Part shown: positions 1 through 6,006 of the stretch, piece by piece
Position numbering within the stretch: position 1 is the first letter of the stretch
How the letters are laid out: each line of letters starts with the position of its first letter
Assembly: GCA_033721095.1 (NCBI GenBank)
Contig: JAWWBG010000091.1
Span: 1-9,793, forward strand
Direction: 5' to 3'
DNA: 9,793 nucleotides
DNA from: JAWWBG01 sp033721095
GTDB lineage: Bacteria; Actinomycetota; Nitriliruptoria; Nitriliruptorales; Nitriliruptoraceae
Notes under the pieces: generated by a model
What the model was told of the DNA's origin: nothing
Seen by the model: only the letters and a program-made list of their open reading frames with translations
Databases searched by the model: none
Made by a program: the position numbers and the translations under genes

Positions 1-741
1 CGAGTCGCCGGTGTGCACGCCCATCGCGTCGAGGTTCTCGATCGAGCAGATCACCACGCAGTTGTCGTTGCGGTCGCGCATGACCTCGAGCTCGTACTCC
101 TTCCAGCCGAGGATCGACTCCTCGACCAGGACCTCGTGCACCGGCGAGTCGGCCAGGCCCTGCACGATCATCGTCGCCAGTTCCTCGCGCGTCCACGCGA
201 TCCCGCCGCCCTTGCCACCCAGCGTGAACGACGGCCGCAGCACCACGGGGAGGCCGTACTCCTCGACGGCTTCCTGGGCCTCGGGCTCGGAGCGCACGTA
301 GCGCGACCGGGCAGACTCCAGGCCGATCTCGGTCATCGCGTCCTTGAACCGCTGCCGGTCCTCGGCCGTTTCGATCGCGTCCAGGGAGGCGCCGATCGAC
401 TCGACCCCGTACTTGTCGAGGACGCCGGCCTTGGCCAGGTCGACCGACAGGTTCAGCGCCGTCTGTCCTCCCAGGGTCGGCAGCAGTGCGTCCGGACGTT
501 CCTTGGCGATCACGGCCGTGACGGCCTCGACGGTCAGCGGCTCGACGTAGGTCGCGTCGGCGAACGCCGGATCGGTCATGATCGTCGCCGGGTTCGAGTT
601 CACGAGGACGACGCGGTAGCCCTCCTCCCGAAGCACCTTGCAGGCCTGGGTGCCCGAGTAGTCGAACTCGCAGGCCTGCCCGATCACGATCGGGCCCGAG
701 CCGAGCACCAGGATGGTTTCGAGGTCGTCGCGCCGTGGCAT
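1..741 (-). CDS. carB: Carbamoyl-phosphate synthase large subunit, N-terminal part (3' end outside window)
   Basis: Makes carbamoyl phosphate from bicarbonate, ATP and ammonia supplied by CarA, for pyrimidine and arginine synthesis. 247 codons are visible with no stop, so the gene runs off the left edge; the family is normally about 1,070-1,120 residues. The protein begins MPRRDDLETILVLGSGPIVI and follows the E. coli CarB N-terminus closely: GQACEFDYSGTQACK, NSNPATIMTDP, LPTLGGQTALN, then the first ATP-grasp domain with LRPSFTLGGKGGGIAW and a final SIENLDAMGVHTGDS. These are the carboxyphosphate-domain signatures. The glycine-rich ATP loop reads GGKGGG where E. coli has GGSGGG. The ATG (741-739) overlaps the carA stop by one base (TGATG), with AAGGTGG about 7 bases upstream, so the two subunits are translationally coupled. 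Identity is certain; only completeness is unknown. Confidence 0.97.
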   Translation of the reverse strand, partial: MPRRDDLETILVLGSGPIVIGQACEFDYSGTQACKVLREEGYRVVLVNSNPATIMTDPAFADATYVEPLTVEAVTAVIAKERPDALLPTLGGQTALNLSVDLAKAGVLDKYGVESIGASLDAIETAEDRQRFKDAMTEIGLESARSRYVRSEPEAQEAVEEYGLPVVLRPSFTLGGKGGGIAWTREELATMIVQGLADSPVHEVLVEESILGWKEYELEVMRDRNDNCVVICSIENLDAMGVHTGDS

Positions 742-1880
742 CAGGCACCCACCTTCGCGGGCGCGCCCGCCATGAGGTCACAGAAGCGGTCGAACAGGTA
801 GTCCGCGTCGTGCGGACCCGGGGCGGCCTCCGGGTGGTACTGGACGGCGAACGCCGGGATGTCCAGGCACGCGAGCCCCTCGACCACGTCGTCGTTGAGG
901 TTCACGTGGCTGACGCGGACGCGCCCGTGTGCGGCGGTCTGGAATGTGATGTCGTCGATGCGCTCGCCGAGCGAGCCAACCTCGACCGCGAACCCATGGT
1001 TGTGGCTGGTGATCTCGACCACACCGTCCTCGCGCCGGAGGACGGGCTGGTTGACGCCGCGATGGCCGAAGCGCAGCTTGTAGGTCGAGCCACCGAGGGC
1101 ATGGCCGAGCAGCTGGGAGCCGAGGCAGATCCCGAAGATCGGCACCTTGCCGAGCAGCTCGGCGGCGGCAGCGTGCCCGTACGTGACCGCCGCCGGGTCG
1201 CCCGGTCCGTTGGACAGGAACACGCCATCCGGCTGGCGGGCAAGGACGTCAGCGGCGGGCGTGGTGCCCGGGACGACCTCGACCTCGCAGCCGTGCGCGG
1301 CCAGGCGCCGGACGATGTTGCGCTTGATGCCGAAGTCGTAGGCGACGACCCGGAACCGTTGGTCGACGGTGGCCGGGACGATGTAGGGCTCGGATGTCGT
1401 CACCTCGGACGCCAGGTCCCGGCCGACCATGCTTGGGCTGGCGAGGACCTGCTCGAGGAGTGCTTCGGGATCGAGGATCTCGGTCGAGATGCCGGCTCGC
1501 ATGGCTCCGGCCGTGCGCAGCCGGCGCGTCAGCCTCCGGGTGTCGATGCCCTCGATGGCCACGACGTTGGCGTCGCCGAGGGCGTGGCGCAGATCGCGTT
1601 GCGAGCGCCAGTTCGACGGTCGGCGGGCGGCCTCGCGAACGACGAACCCGGCCACCTGGATGCGGTCGGACTCGGCATCGGCGTCGTTGAGCCCATAGTT
1701 GCCGACGTGCGCCGTGGTCATCGTCACGATCTGGCCGCGGTACGAGGGGTCTGTGAGGACTTCCTGGTAGCCGGCCATGCCGGTGTTGAAGACGGCCTCG
1801 CCGAGGCTGGTGCCGGACGCGCCACAGGCCGTCCCACGCAGCGCCAGTCCGTCCTCGAGCACGAGCAGTGCGTCGGTCAT
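741..1880 (-). CDS. carA: Carbamoyl-phosphate synthase small (glutaminase) subunit
   Basis: Hydrolyses glutamine and passes ammonia to CarB. The protein is 379 residues, normal for the family. The N-terminal CarA-specific domain (about 1-150) carries LVLEDG, GEAVFNTGMAGYQE and DPSYRGQIV. The class I glutamine amidotransferase domain (about 185-370) has SNGPGDP, the nucleophile elbow FGICLGSQLLG with Cys252, and the His349/Glu351 pair in QYHPE; SHNHGFAVE is also present. E. coli has GHQ where this protein has GSQ; that position is variable in the family, so activity is expected. An upstream in-frame ATG at 1892-1890 would add four residues (MEDA), but a GGAGG lies exactly 5 bases before the ATG at 1880-1878, and that start gives the usual N-terminus (MTDALLVLEDG), so I prefer 1880. 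The pyrC stop is 31 bases upstream; carB follows with a one-base overlap. Confidence 0.96.
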   Translation of the reverse strand: MTDALLVLEDGLALRGTACGASGTSLGEAVFNTGMAGYQEVLTDPSYRGQIVTMTTAHVGNYGLNDADAESDRIQVAGFVVREAARRPSNWRSQRDLRHALGDANVVAIEGIDTRRLTRRLRTAGAMRAGISTEILDPEALLEQVLASPSMVGRDLASEVTTSEPYIVPATVDQRFRVVAYDFGIKRNIVRRLAAHGCEVEVVPGTTPAADVLARQPDGVFLSNGPGDPAAVTYGHAAAAELLGKVPIFGICLGSQLLGHALGGSTYKLRFGHRGVNQPVLRREDGVVEITSHNHGFAVEVGSLGERIDDITFQTAAHGRVRVSHVNLNDDVVEGLACLDIPAFAVQYHPEAAPGPHDADYLFDRFCDLMAGAPAKVGA

Positions 1881-1885
1881 GGCAT

Positions 1886-1890
1886 CCTCC
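1886..1890 (-). promoter_or_regulatory. Shine-Dalgarno of carA that decides the start codon
   Basis: On the minus strand GGAGG is followed by five bases and the ATG at 1880-1878. The same GGAGG lies inside the first codons of the longer reading starting at 1892, which itself has no comparable site upstream. This favours the shorter CarA. Confidence 0.75.
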
Positions 1891-1911
1891 ATCGAGGGTG
1901 AGCAGGGTTGA

Positions 1912-3213
1912 TCACTGCACCTTTCCGTCCTGGAGCGTGAAGCGTCCCCGCAGCAGCGTGTGGACCGTGCGGACCGACAGGGTCCGGCCCTCGAAGGGCG
2001 TGTTGGCTGCCCGCGAGTGCAGGTCCGTCCCGCGCACCTGCCAGTTGGCCTCCGGGTCGTGCACGGCGATGTTGGCTTGGCGACCGGCCGTGAGCCCGTG
2101 GCCGTGCGAGCCGACGTCGCGAACCTTCGCGGGCCCCGTCGTCAGGCGCGCGATGGCCGTCAGGAGGTCGAGGTGGCCGGGTGACACGACGTCGTCGACC
2201 ACCACGCCCAGCGCCGTTTCGAGACCGAGCATGCCGCACGGCGCGTGCTCCCATTCCTGGTCCTTCTGCTCGAAGGGATGGGGCGCGTGGTCGGTCGCGA
2301 TGGCGTCGATCGTGCCGTCCGCGAGCGCCTCGCGGAGGGCGGCGACGTCGGCCTCGGCGCGCAGGGGCGGGTTGACCTTGAAACGCGGGTCATAGTCGGT
2401 GACCACGCGGTCGTCGAGTACCAGGTGGTGCGGCGTGACCTCGGCCGTCACCTTGACACCGCGCTCCTTGGCCGCCCGGATCAGTGCGACGGCCCCAGCG
2501 GTGGACACGTGGGGCACGTGCAGCCGCGCGCCGACCCCGGCCGCGAGGATCAGGTCGCGGGCGATCATGACCTCCTCGGCCTCGTGCGGCCAGCCCGGCA
2601 GGCCCAGCACCGCCGACATCTGACCCTCGTTCATCTGGGCGTCGGTGGTGAGATCAGGATCCTCGCTGTGGTTGATGATCACGGCGTCGAACGTGCGCGC
2701 GTACTGGAGTGCCCGGCGCATCATCAACGCGTCCGCGACGGGCTTGCCGTCGTCGCTGAAGGCGTCGACCGCCGCCTTCGATGCGAACAGCTCACCGAAC
2801 TCGGTCAGTGTCTCCCCCGCCAGACCGCGCGTGATCGAGCCGACGACGAACACGTCGACGAGCCCCACCTCCTGGCCACGACGCCAGATCATCTCGGCGA
2901 CGGCCGCCGAGTCGCAGACCGGGTTGGTGTTGGCCATCGAGCAGATGGCCGTCCAGCCGCCCGCTGCCGCCGCGGCCGAGCCGGTCGCGACGTCCTCGGC
3001 CTCCTCGAAGCCGGGTTCGCGCAGGTGCGTGTGCAGGTCGACGAAGCCCGGCGTCACCCACAGGCCCGAACAGTCCAGGACGTCGGCACCGTCCACCGGG
3101 AGGCCCGGCCCGACCTCCGTGACGGCCTCACCGACGATCCGAACGTCGGCGACTGCGTCCGTGCCCGAAGCCGGATCCAGGACACGGCCGTTCTTGAGGA
3201 GCAGTGCGCTCAT
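1912..3213 (-). CDS. pyrC: Dihydroorotase, type I
   Basis: Third step of UMP synthesis: reversible cyclisation of carbamoyl aspartate to dihydroorotate, in the cytoplasm. The protein is 433 residues, typical of type I (class I) amidohydrolase-fold dihydroorotases. Metal ligands can be placed by analogy with the Aquifex enzyme: His61 and His63 in DLHTHLREPG, Asp154 in AFSDDGKP, His182 in NHSED, His235 in HVSTAG and Asp308 in ATDHAPH. All are present, so this is an active enzyme and not the inactive dihydroorotase-like partner found beside some aspartate transcarbamoylases. MANTNPV replaces the common MPNTNP. The ATG (3213-3211) overlaps the pyrB stop by four bases (ATGA), with a strong GGGGAGG six bases upstream. 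A 31-base gap leads to carA. Confidence 0.97.
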   Translation of the reverse strand: MSALLLKNGRVLDPASGTDAVADVRIVGEAVTEVGPGLPVDGADVLDCSGLWVTPGFVDLHTHLREPGFEEAEDVATGSAAAAAGGWTAICSMANTNPVCDSAAVAEMIWRRGQEVGLVDVFVVGSITRGLAGETLTEFGELFASKAAVDAFSDDGKPVADALMMRRALQYARTFDAVIINHSEDPDLTTDAQMNEGQMSAVLGLPGWPHEAEEVMIARDLILAAGVGARLHVPHVSTAGAVALIRAAKERGVKVTAEVTPHHLVLDDRVVTDYDPRFKVNPPLRAEADVAALREALADGTIDAIATDHAPHPFEQKDQEWEHAPCGMLGLETALGVVVDDVVSPGHLDLLTAIARLTTGPAKVRDVGSHGHGLTAGRQANIAVHDPEANWQVRGTDLHSRAANTPFEGRTLSVRTVHTLLRGRFTLQDGKVQ

Positions 3214-4157
3214 GCCGCACCTCCCCGGGCGAGCTCGGCATCCCGCGCCTCGCCGCTGCCCAGCAGCAGGTACAGGCAGGCCATCCGCACGGCAACGCCG
3301 TTGGCGACCTGGTCGGTCACCAGCGCCGCCGACGAGTCCGCGACGTCGGCGGTGATCTCGACGCCGCGGTTCATCGGTCCGGGATGGAGGACGACCGCGC
3401 CGTCCTTCATGCGGGCGAGGCGTTCGGCGTTCATCCCCCAGAACCGTGCGTACTCCCGGCTGGACGGGAAGAACCCAGAGGTCATCCGTTCGCGCTGGAC
3501 GCGCAGCAGGTAGACGACGTCGAGATCGGGCAACAGACCATCCAGGTCGGATGTGGCCGCCGCCGACCAGGGCGCCAGCGAGGGCGGCAACAGCGTGTCC
3601 GGCGCAACGAGGGTGACCCGTGCGCCCATGGTCTCGAAACCCTCGATGACCGAACGCGCGACACGGGAGTGCAGCACGTCACCGACGACGGCGACATGCA
3701 GGCCCTCGAGGCGTCCGAAGTGCGCCCGGACCGTGAACAGGTCGAGCAGCGCCTGCGTGGGATGCTGGTGCCAGCCGTCACCCGCGTTGAGGATCGGCAG
3801 GTCGAGGTAGCGCGACAGCTGCAGGGGCGCGCCCGCACTCCCGCTCCGTACCACGACCGCATCGATCCCCATGGCGTTGAGCGTCAAGGCGGTGTCCTTG
3901 AACGACTCCCCCTTGCTGACCGACGACCCCTTGGCCGAGAAGTTGATGACGTCGGCCGACAGTCGCTTGGCGGCGATGTCGAACGAGATCCGTGTGCGCG
4001 TCGAGTCCTCCAGGAAGAGGTTGCAGACCGTCCGCGTGCGCAGCGTCGGGTACTTGCGGGCCGGCTCGCCCTCCGGGGTCACGAACTCCTCGGCGGTGTC
4101 GAGGACGTCGTTGATGTCGTCGACCGACATGTCGCGCATGGAAATGAGGTGGCGCAT
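3210..4157 (-). CDS. pyrB: Aspartate carbamoyltransferase catalytic chain
   Basis: Joins carbamoyl phosphate and aspartate to give carbamoyl aspartate, the committed step of the pathway. The protein is 315 residues, full length. Motifs in order: carbamoyl-phosphate site DSTRTRISF (Ser52-Arg56), the KGES loop (82-85), HPTQALLDL (132-140), LRVQRER (218-224) and HPGPMNRGVEI (258-268). No pyrI regulatory-chain gene is adjacent, so control probably falls to PyrR. Two adjacent ATG codons (4160 and 4157) could start it. A GGGAGG lies only 3 bases before the first but 6 before the second, and the second gives MRHLISMRDM, like the usual N-terminus; the first would give MM and a four-base overlap with pyrR. 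The frame stays open upstream to 4562, but that extension is an arginine/proline-rich shadow of pyrR. The stop overlaps the pyrC start. Confidence 0.96.
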   Translation of the reverse strand: MRHLISMRDMSVDDINDVLDTAEEFVTPEGEPARKYPTLRTRTVCNLFLEDSTRTRISFDIAAKRLSADVINFSAKGSSVSKGESFKDTALTLNAMGIDAVVVRSGSAGAPLQLSRYLDLPILNAGDGWHQHPTQALLDLFTVRAHFGRLEGLHVAVVGDVLHSRVARSVIEGFETMGARVTLVAPDTLLPPSLAPWSAAATSDLDGLLPDLDVVYLLRVQRERMTSGFFPSSREYARFWGMNAERLARMKDGAVVLHPGPMNRGVEITADVADSSAALVTDQVANGVAVRMACLYLLLGSGEARDAELARGGAA

Positions 4158-4705
4158 CATCGGCCTCCCGCGTTCGTGGAGATGTAGGCGCCGTCGGCGC
4201 CGTCGATCTCGGCCAGCGTGACGCTCACGCGTTCGGACGGCGATGTCGGCAGGTTCTTGCCGACATGGTCTGCCCGGATCGGGAGCTCGCGATGACCGCG
4301 GTCGACGAGGGCCACCAGCCGGATGGAGCGCGGCCGCCCGAACTCGAGGACGGCCTCCATGGCAGCGCGGATCGTGCGGCCGGTGTAGAGGACGTCGTCG
4401 ACCAGGACGACCACCTTGTCGTCGACGGGGCACGGAAACTCGGTCTGGCCGAGTGGCAGCGGGCCGCGGTGCTGGAGGTCGTCGCGGTAGAGGGTCACGT
4501 CCACGGCCCCGGTCGGAACCTCGGCGCCCTCGATCTCGCGGATGGCCTCGTTGATGCGCCACGCCAGCGGGACACCGCGGGTTCGGATGCCGAGCAGGAC
4601 CAGCCCGTCGGGGCCCTTGTTGGCTTCGAGCAACTCGTGTGCCAGCCGTGTCACCGCACGGCTCAGGTCGTCAGCGGTCAGCACCTGCCTTGCAGGCGTG
4701 CTCAC
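4157..4705 (-). CDS. pyrR: Bifunctional pyr operon RNA-binding regulator / uracil phosphoribosyltransferase PyrR
   Basis: PyrR binds pyr mRNA in the presence of UMP or UTP and reduces expression of the pyrimidine genes; in many species it also has uracil phosphoribosyltransferase activity. The protein is 182 residues, standard length, with a type I phosphoribosyltransferase fold: LLGIRTRGVPLA (37-48), VTLYRDDL (70-77), the PRPP-binding loop LVDDVLYTGRT (101-111), and the PyrR-typical stretch LVDRGHRELPIRADHVGKN (133-151). The start is GTG (4705-4703), five bases after AAGGAG (4716-4711). It is the first gene of the pyr block, and a candidate PyrR-binding hairpin spans its own Shine-Dalgarno, which suggests autoregulation. 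The stop TGA touches the pyrB start. Confidence 0.97.
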   Translation of the reverse strand: MSTPARQVLTADDLSRAVTRLAHELLEANKGPDGLVLLGIRTRGVPLAWRINEAIREIEGAEVPTGAVDVTLYRDDLQHRGPLPLGQTEFPCPVDDKVVVLVDDVLYTGRTIRAAMEAVLEFGRPRSIRLVALVDRGHRELPIRADHVGKNLPTSPSERVSVTLAEIDGADGAYISTNAGGR

Positions 4706-4710
4706 GTTCG

Positions 4711-4716
4711 CTCCTT
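4711..4716 (-). promoter_or_regulatory. Shine-Dalgarno of pyrR
   Basis: AAGGAG lies five bases before the GTG start at 4705-4703 and fixes that start. Four of its six bases form the 3' arm of the candidate PyrR-binding hairpin's lower stem. Confidence 0.8.
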
Positions 4717-4743
4717 GTCGGCCTCACGGGACCGTCTTGAAGG
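4713..4743 (-). promoter_or_regulatory. Candidate PyrR-binding RNA hairpin that sequesters the pyrR Shine-Dalgarno
   Basis: On the minus-strand transcript the order is: lower stem CCUU (4743-4740), purine-rich bulge CAAGA (4739-4735), upper stem CGGUC (4734-4730), hexaloop CCGUGA (4729-4724), closing arm GGCCG (4723-4719), AC (4718-4717), and AAGG (4716-4713). The upper stem is five pairs including one G-U; the lower stem is four pairs. The hexaloop fits the CNGNGA consensus I recall for Bacillus PyrR-binding loops, and the UC/GG closing bases and the 5'-side purine bulge also fit. The lower stem uses the AAGG of the AAGGAG Shine-Dalgarno (4716-4711), so UMP-loaded PyrR holding the hairpin would block initiation, as described for mycobacterial pyr mRNA. 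Seen directly: the sequence and pairing. Inferred: PyrR binding. Confidence 0.75.
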
Positions 4744-4764
4744 GGCGGGGAAGTTGCCGGCGGC

Positions 4765-4773
4765 AGGGTAACA
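4765..4773 (-). promoter_or_regulatory. Weak candidate promoter (extended -10) for the pyr block
   Basis: On the minus strand TGTTACCCT fits the extended -10 pattern TGnTAnnnT, but nothing near -35 resembles TTGACA at 16-18 bases spacing. If real, transcription would start near 4758 and give a leader of about 50-55 bases that contains the PyrR-loop hairpin but not the long inverted repeat. GC-rich sequence yields such matches by chance, so confidence is low. Confidence 0.22.
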
Positions 4774-4796
4774 GGTACGTGACGTCAGTAGCAGCG

Positions 4797-4842
4797 TCCG
4801 GCAGGTCGGCTGGGAGTGCTCCGGCAGGCCGACTGGAAGCAC
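4797..4842. repeat. Tandem direct repeat, 2 x 23 bases
   Basis: Two head-to-tail copies, 4797-4819 and 4820-4842, both beginning TCCGGCAGG, match at 18 of 23 positions. All five differences are transitions. A third related copy lies in inverted orientation at 4874-4895. The element sits in the nusB-pyrR gap and codes for nothing recognisable. Confidence 0.8.
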
Positions 4843-4895
4843 GCGACTTCGCTCCGTGGCGGTTAGTCGCTGCGTCGCGCACTCCCAGTCGGCCT
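4826..4895 (-). repeat. Long inverted repeat forming a 22-pair RNA stem with a 26-base loop
   Basis: Arms 4826-4847 and 4874-4895 are inverted copies matching at 19 of 22 positions in DNA. On the minus-strand transcript, the direction of the flanking genes, the three mismatches become G-U pairs, so all 22 positions pair; on the plus-strand transcript they would be A-C mismatches. The loop is 4848-4873. The structure begins 24 bases after the nusB stop and is not followed by a U-tract, so it is not a standard intrinsic terminator. It may stabilise the nusB mRNA 3' end, be part of the pyr leader, or be a genome-wide intergenic repeat. Confidence 0.75.
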
Positions 4896-4903
4896 CCCTC
4901 TTT

Positions 4904-4917
4904 GGGGCAGTCGCCCC
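4904..4917 (-). other. Short GC hairpin directly after the nusB stop
   Basis: GGGGC and GCCCC form a perfect five-base-pair stem with a four-base loop, two bases past the nusB stop codon. The following transcript is AAAGAGGG with no U-run, so it does not look like a rho-independent terminator by itself. With the larger stem just downstream it could slow polymerase or protect the 3' end. Confidence 0.4.
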
Positions 4918-4918
4918 G

Positions 4919-5422
4919 TCACCCTGTCTCCGGCGTGGGTGATTGGGGGGAGAGGTGGGAGCGGATGGATTCGAGGACGCCGTTGACCCAGCGGGGGGAA
5001 TCGTCGGTGGAGAGGGCGCGGGCGGCGCGGATGGCCTCATCGATGACGACGGCCGGCGGAGTGGACTCGTGCTTCAGCTCCCACGTGGCCATGCGGAGGA
5101 TGCAGCGGTCGACGACGGGCATCCGGTCGACCGTCCACTCACGGGCGAACTGTTCGATGACCCGGTCGAGATCCTCGACCGTCGCAGCAACGCCCTCCAC
5201 GAGCTTCGTCGTGAAGCCGTCGAGTGTTCCGGGACCGGGGGGGCAGTCGTCGTCGTGCTCGTCGAGAAGGCGCACGGCGTCCGGGTCATCGGCGAGTTCG
5301 CCGACGATGGCGGCGGCCGGCACGCCCCGGAGATCTGCCTGGAAGAGGATCAGCAGCGCGCGATGCCGTGCCCGTACCGGCTCGTTCGTGTCTGTTCGGC
5401 GAGGCGTTGCGGGGTCGGCCAT
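4919..5422 (-). CDS. nusB: Transcription antitermination factor NusB
   Basis: NusB with NusE (ribosomal protein S10) binds boxA RNA and supports antitermination, chiefly on rRNA operons. The protein is 167 residues, slightly longer than the usual 130-160, with unconserved ends. The all-helical core is recognisable: an N-terminal basic helix RARHRALLILFQAD (17-30), VDRMPVVDRCILRMATWEL (98-116) and, near the C-terminus, VVIDEAIRAARALS (125-138) followed by RWVNGVLESI (144-153). The ATG (5422-5420) shares one base with the efp stop (TGATG) and has no clear Shine-Dalgarno, so it probably relies on translational coupling. It is the last gene before the nusB-pyrR gap, the usual actinobacterial position after efp. 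Confidence 0.95.
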   Translation of the reverse strand: MADPATPRRTDTNEPVRARHRALLILFQADLRGVPAAAIVGELADDPDAVRLLDEHDDDCPPGPGTLDGFTTKLVEGVAATVEDLDRVIEQFAREWTVDRMPVVDRCILRMATWELKHESTPPAVVIDEAIRAARALSTDDSPRWVNGVLESIRSHLSPQSPTPETG

Positions 5423-5979
5423 CAGCCGCGGGACAGGTACTCGCCCGAGCGCGTGTCCACCTTGATCCGGTCGCCGATGTTCACGAACAACGGCACCTGG
5501 ACCTCCACGCCGGTCTCGAGCGTCGCCGGCTTGAACGTCGTCGTCGCGGTGTCGCCGGCCAGTCCCGGTTCGGTGTGCGTCACCTCGAGCGTCACGGCGG
5601 CGGGCAGGTCGATGCCGACGATGCGACCCTCGTACTCCTGCACGGCGATCTCATCGCCCTCGAGGATCCACTGGGCACCCTCGCCGATGACCTCGGGCGA
5701 CAGGTGCGTCTGCTCGTACGACTCGGCGTCCATGACGACGAAGTCATCGCCGTCGCGGTAGAGGAACTGGAGCGTCTTCTTCTGGACGATCGCCTGCTCC
5801 ACGTCCTCGCCGGCTCGGAAGGTGCGCTCGACGACCTTGCCCGACTCGACCTGCTTGAGACGCGTCCGCACGACTGCCTGGCCCTTGCCGGGCTTGTGGT
5901 GCTCGTTGCTGACCACCTGCCACAGCACGCCCTCGAGGTTGAGGGTCATGCCGTTCTTGAGATTGTTGGTCGACACCAT
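5422..5979 (-). CDS. efp: Elongation factor P
   Basis: EF-P enters the ribosomal E/P site and relieves stalling at consecutive prolines. The protein is 185 residues, full length, with three beta-barrel domains: KOW-like domain I (about 1-65), OB domain II (about 66-127) and domain III (about 130-185) ending in the signature GDRIKVDTRSGEYLSR. The loop that reaches the peptidyl-transferase centre is HKPGKGQA with the tip lysine at residue 32; no epmA/epmB modification gene is in the window, and actinobacterial EF-P is often reported to work without modification. The N-terminus MVSTNNLKNGMTL matches the family, supporting the ATG at 5979-5977. The ribosome site is weak (an AGG about 8 bases upstream). 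It follows the peptidase gene by 27 bases and overlaps nusB by one base. Confidence 0.97.
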   Translation of the reverse strand: MVSTNNLKNGMTLNLEGVLWQVVSNEHHKPGKGQAVVRTRLKQVESGKVVERTFRAGEDVEQAIVQKKTLQFLYRDGDDFVVMDAESYEQTHLSPEVIGEGAQWILEGDEIAVQEYEGRIVGIDLPAAVTLEVTHTEPGLAGDTATTTFKPATLETGVEVQVPLFVNIGDRIKVDTRSGEYLSRG

Positions 5980-6006
5980 GGGTGCGCCTGTCGGAGTCGG
6001 AGCTGG

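Larger units (their letters stand above)
4706..4918. other. Non-coding gap between nusB and pyrR: leader/regulatory region
   Basis: These 213 bases are the only sizeable gap in the window. In transcription order they hold: a short GC-rich hairpin just after the nusB stop (4904-4917); a long inverted repeat (4826-4895) whose 3' arm belongs to a tandem repeat (4797-4842); a TGACGTCA palindrome (4780-4787); a weak extended -10-like site (4765-4773); and a PyrR-loop-like hairpin reaching the Shine-Dalgarno of pyrR (4713-4743). Reading frames remain open here only because of high GC; none has a start with a ribosome site or a recognisable product. No T-tract follows any hairpin, so I see no intrinsic terminator separating the two gene blocks. 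Confidence 0.8.

Noticed and set aside
4158..4562. A 134-residue N-terminal extension of pyrB
   Set aside because: It overlaps pyrR in another frame, is arginine/proline-rich shadow sequence, and resembles no aspartate transcarbamoylase N-terminus; a Shine-Dalgarno marks the start at 4160/4157.
4724..4882. Possible 52-codon leader peptide beginning GTG in the nusB-pyrR gap (minus strand), ending inside the PyrR-loop hairpin
   Set aside because: No Shine-Dalgarno, no run of regulatory codons, and the start lies inside the long stem; the open frame fits GC content alone.
4826..4917. Rho-independent terminator after nusB
   Set aside because: Two hairpins are present but neither is followed by a U-tract on the minus-strand transcript, nor by a T-run in the other direction.
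4702..5040. 112-codon minus-strand frame across the nusB end and the gap
   Set aside because: Overlaps the nusB 3' end and runs past the pyrR start; low-complexity Pro/Ser/Arg composition and no family resemblance.
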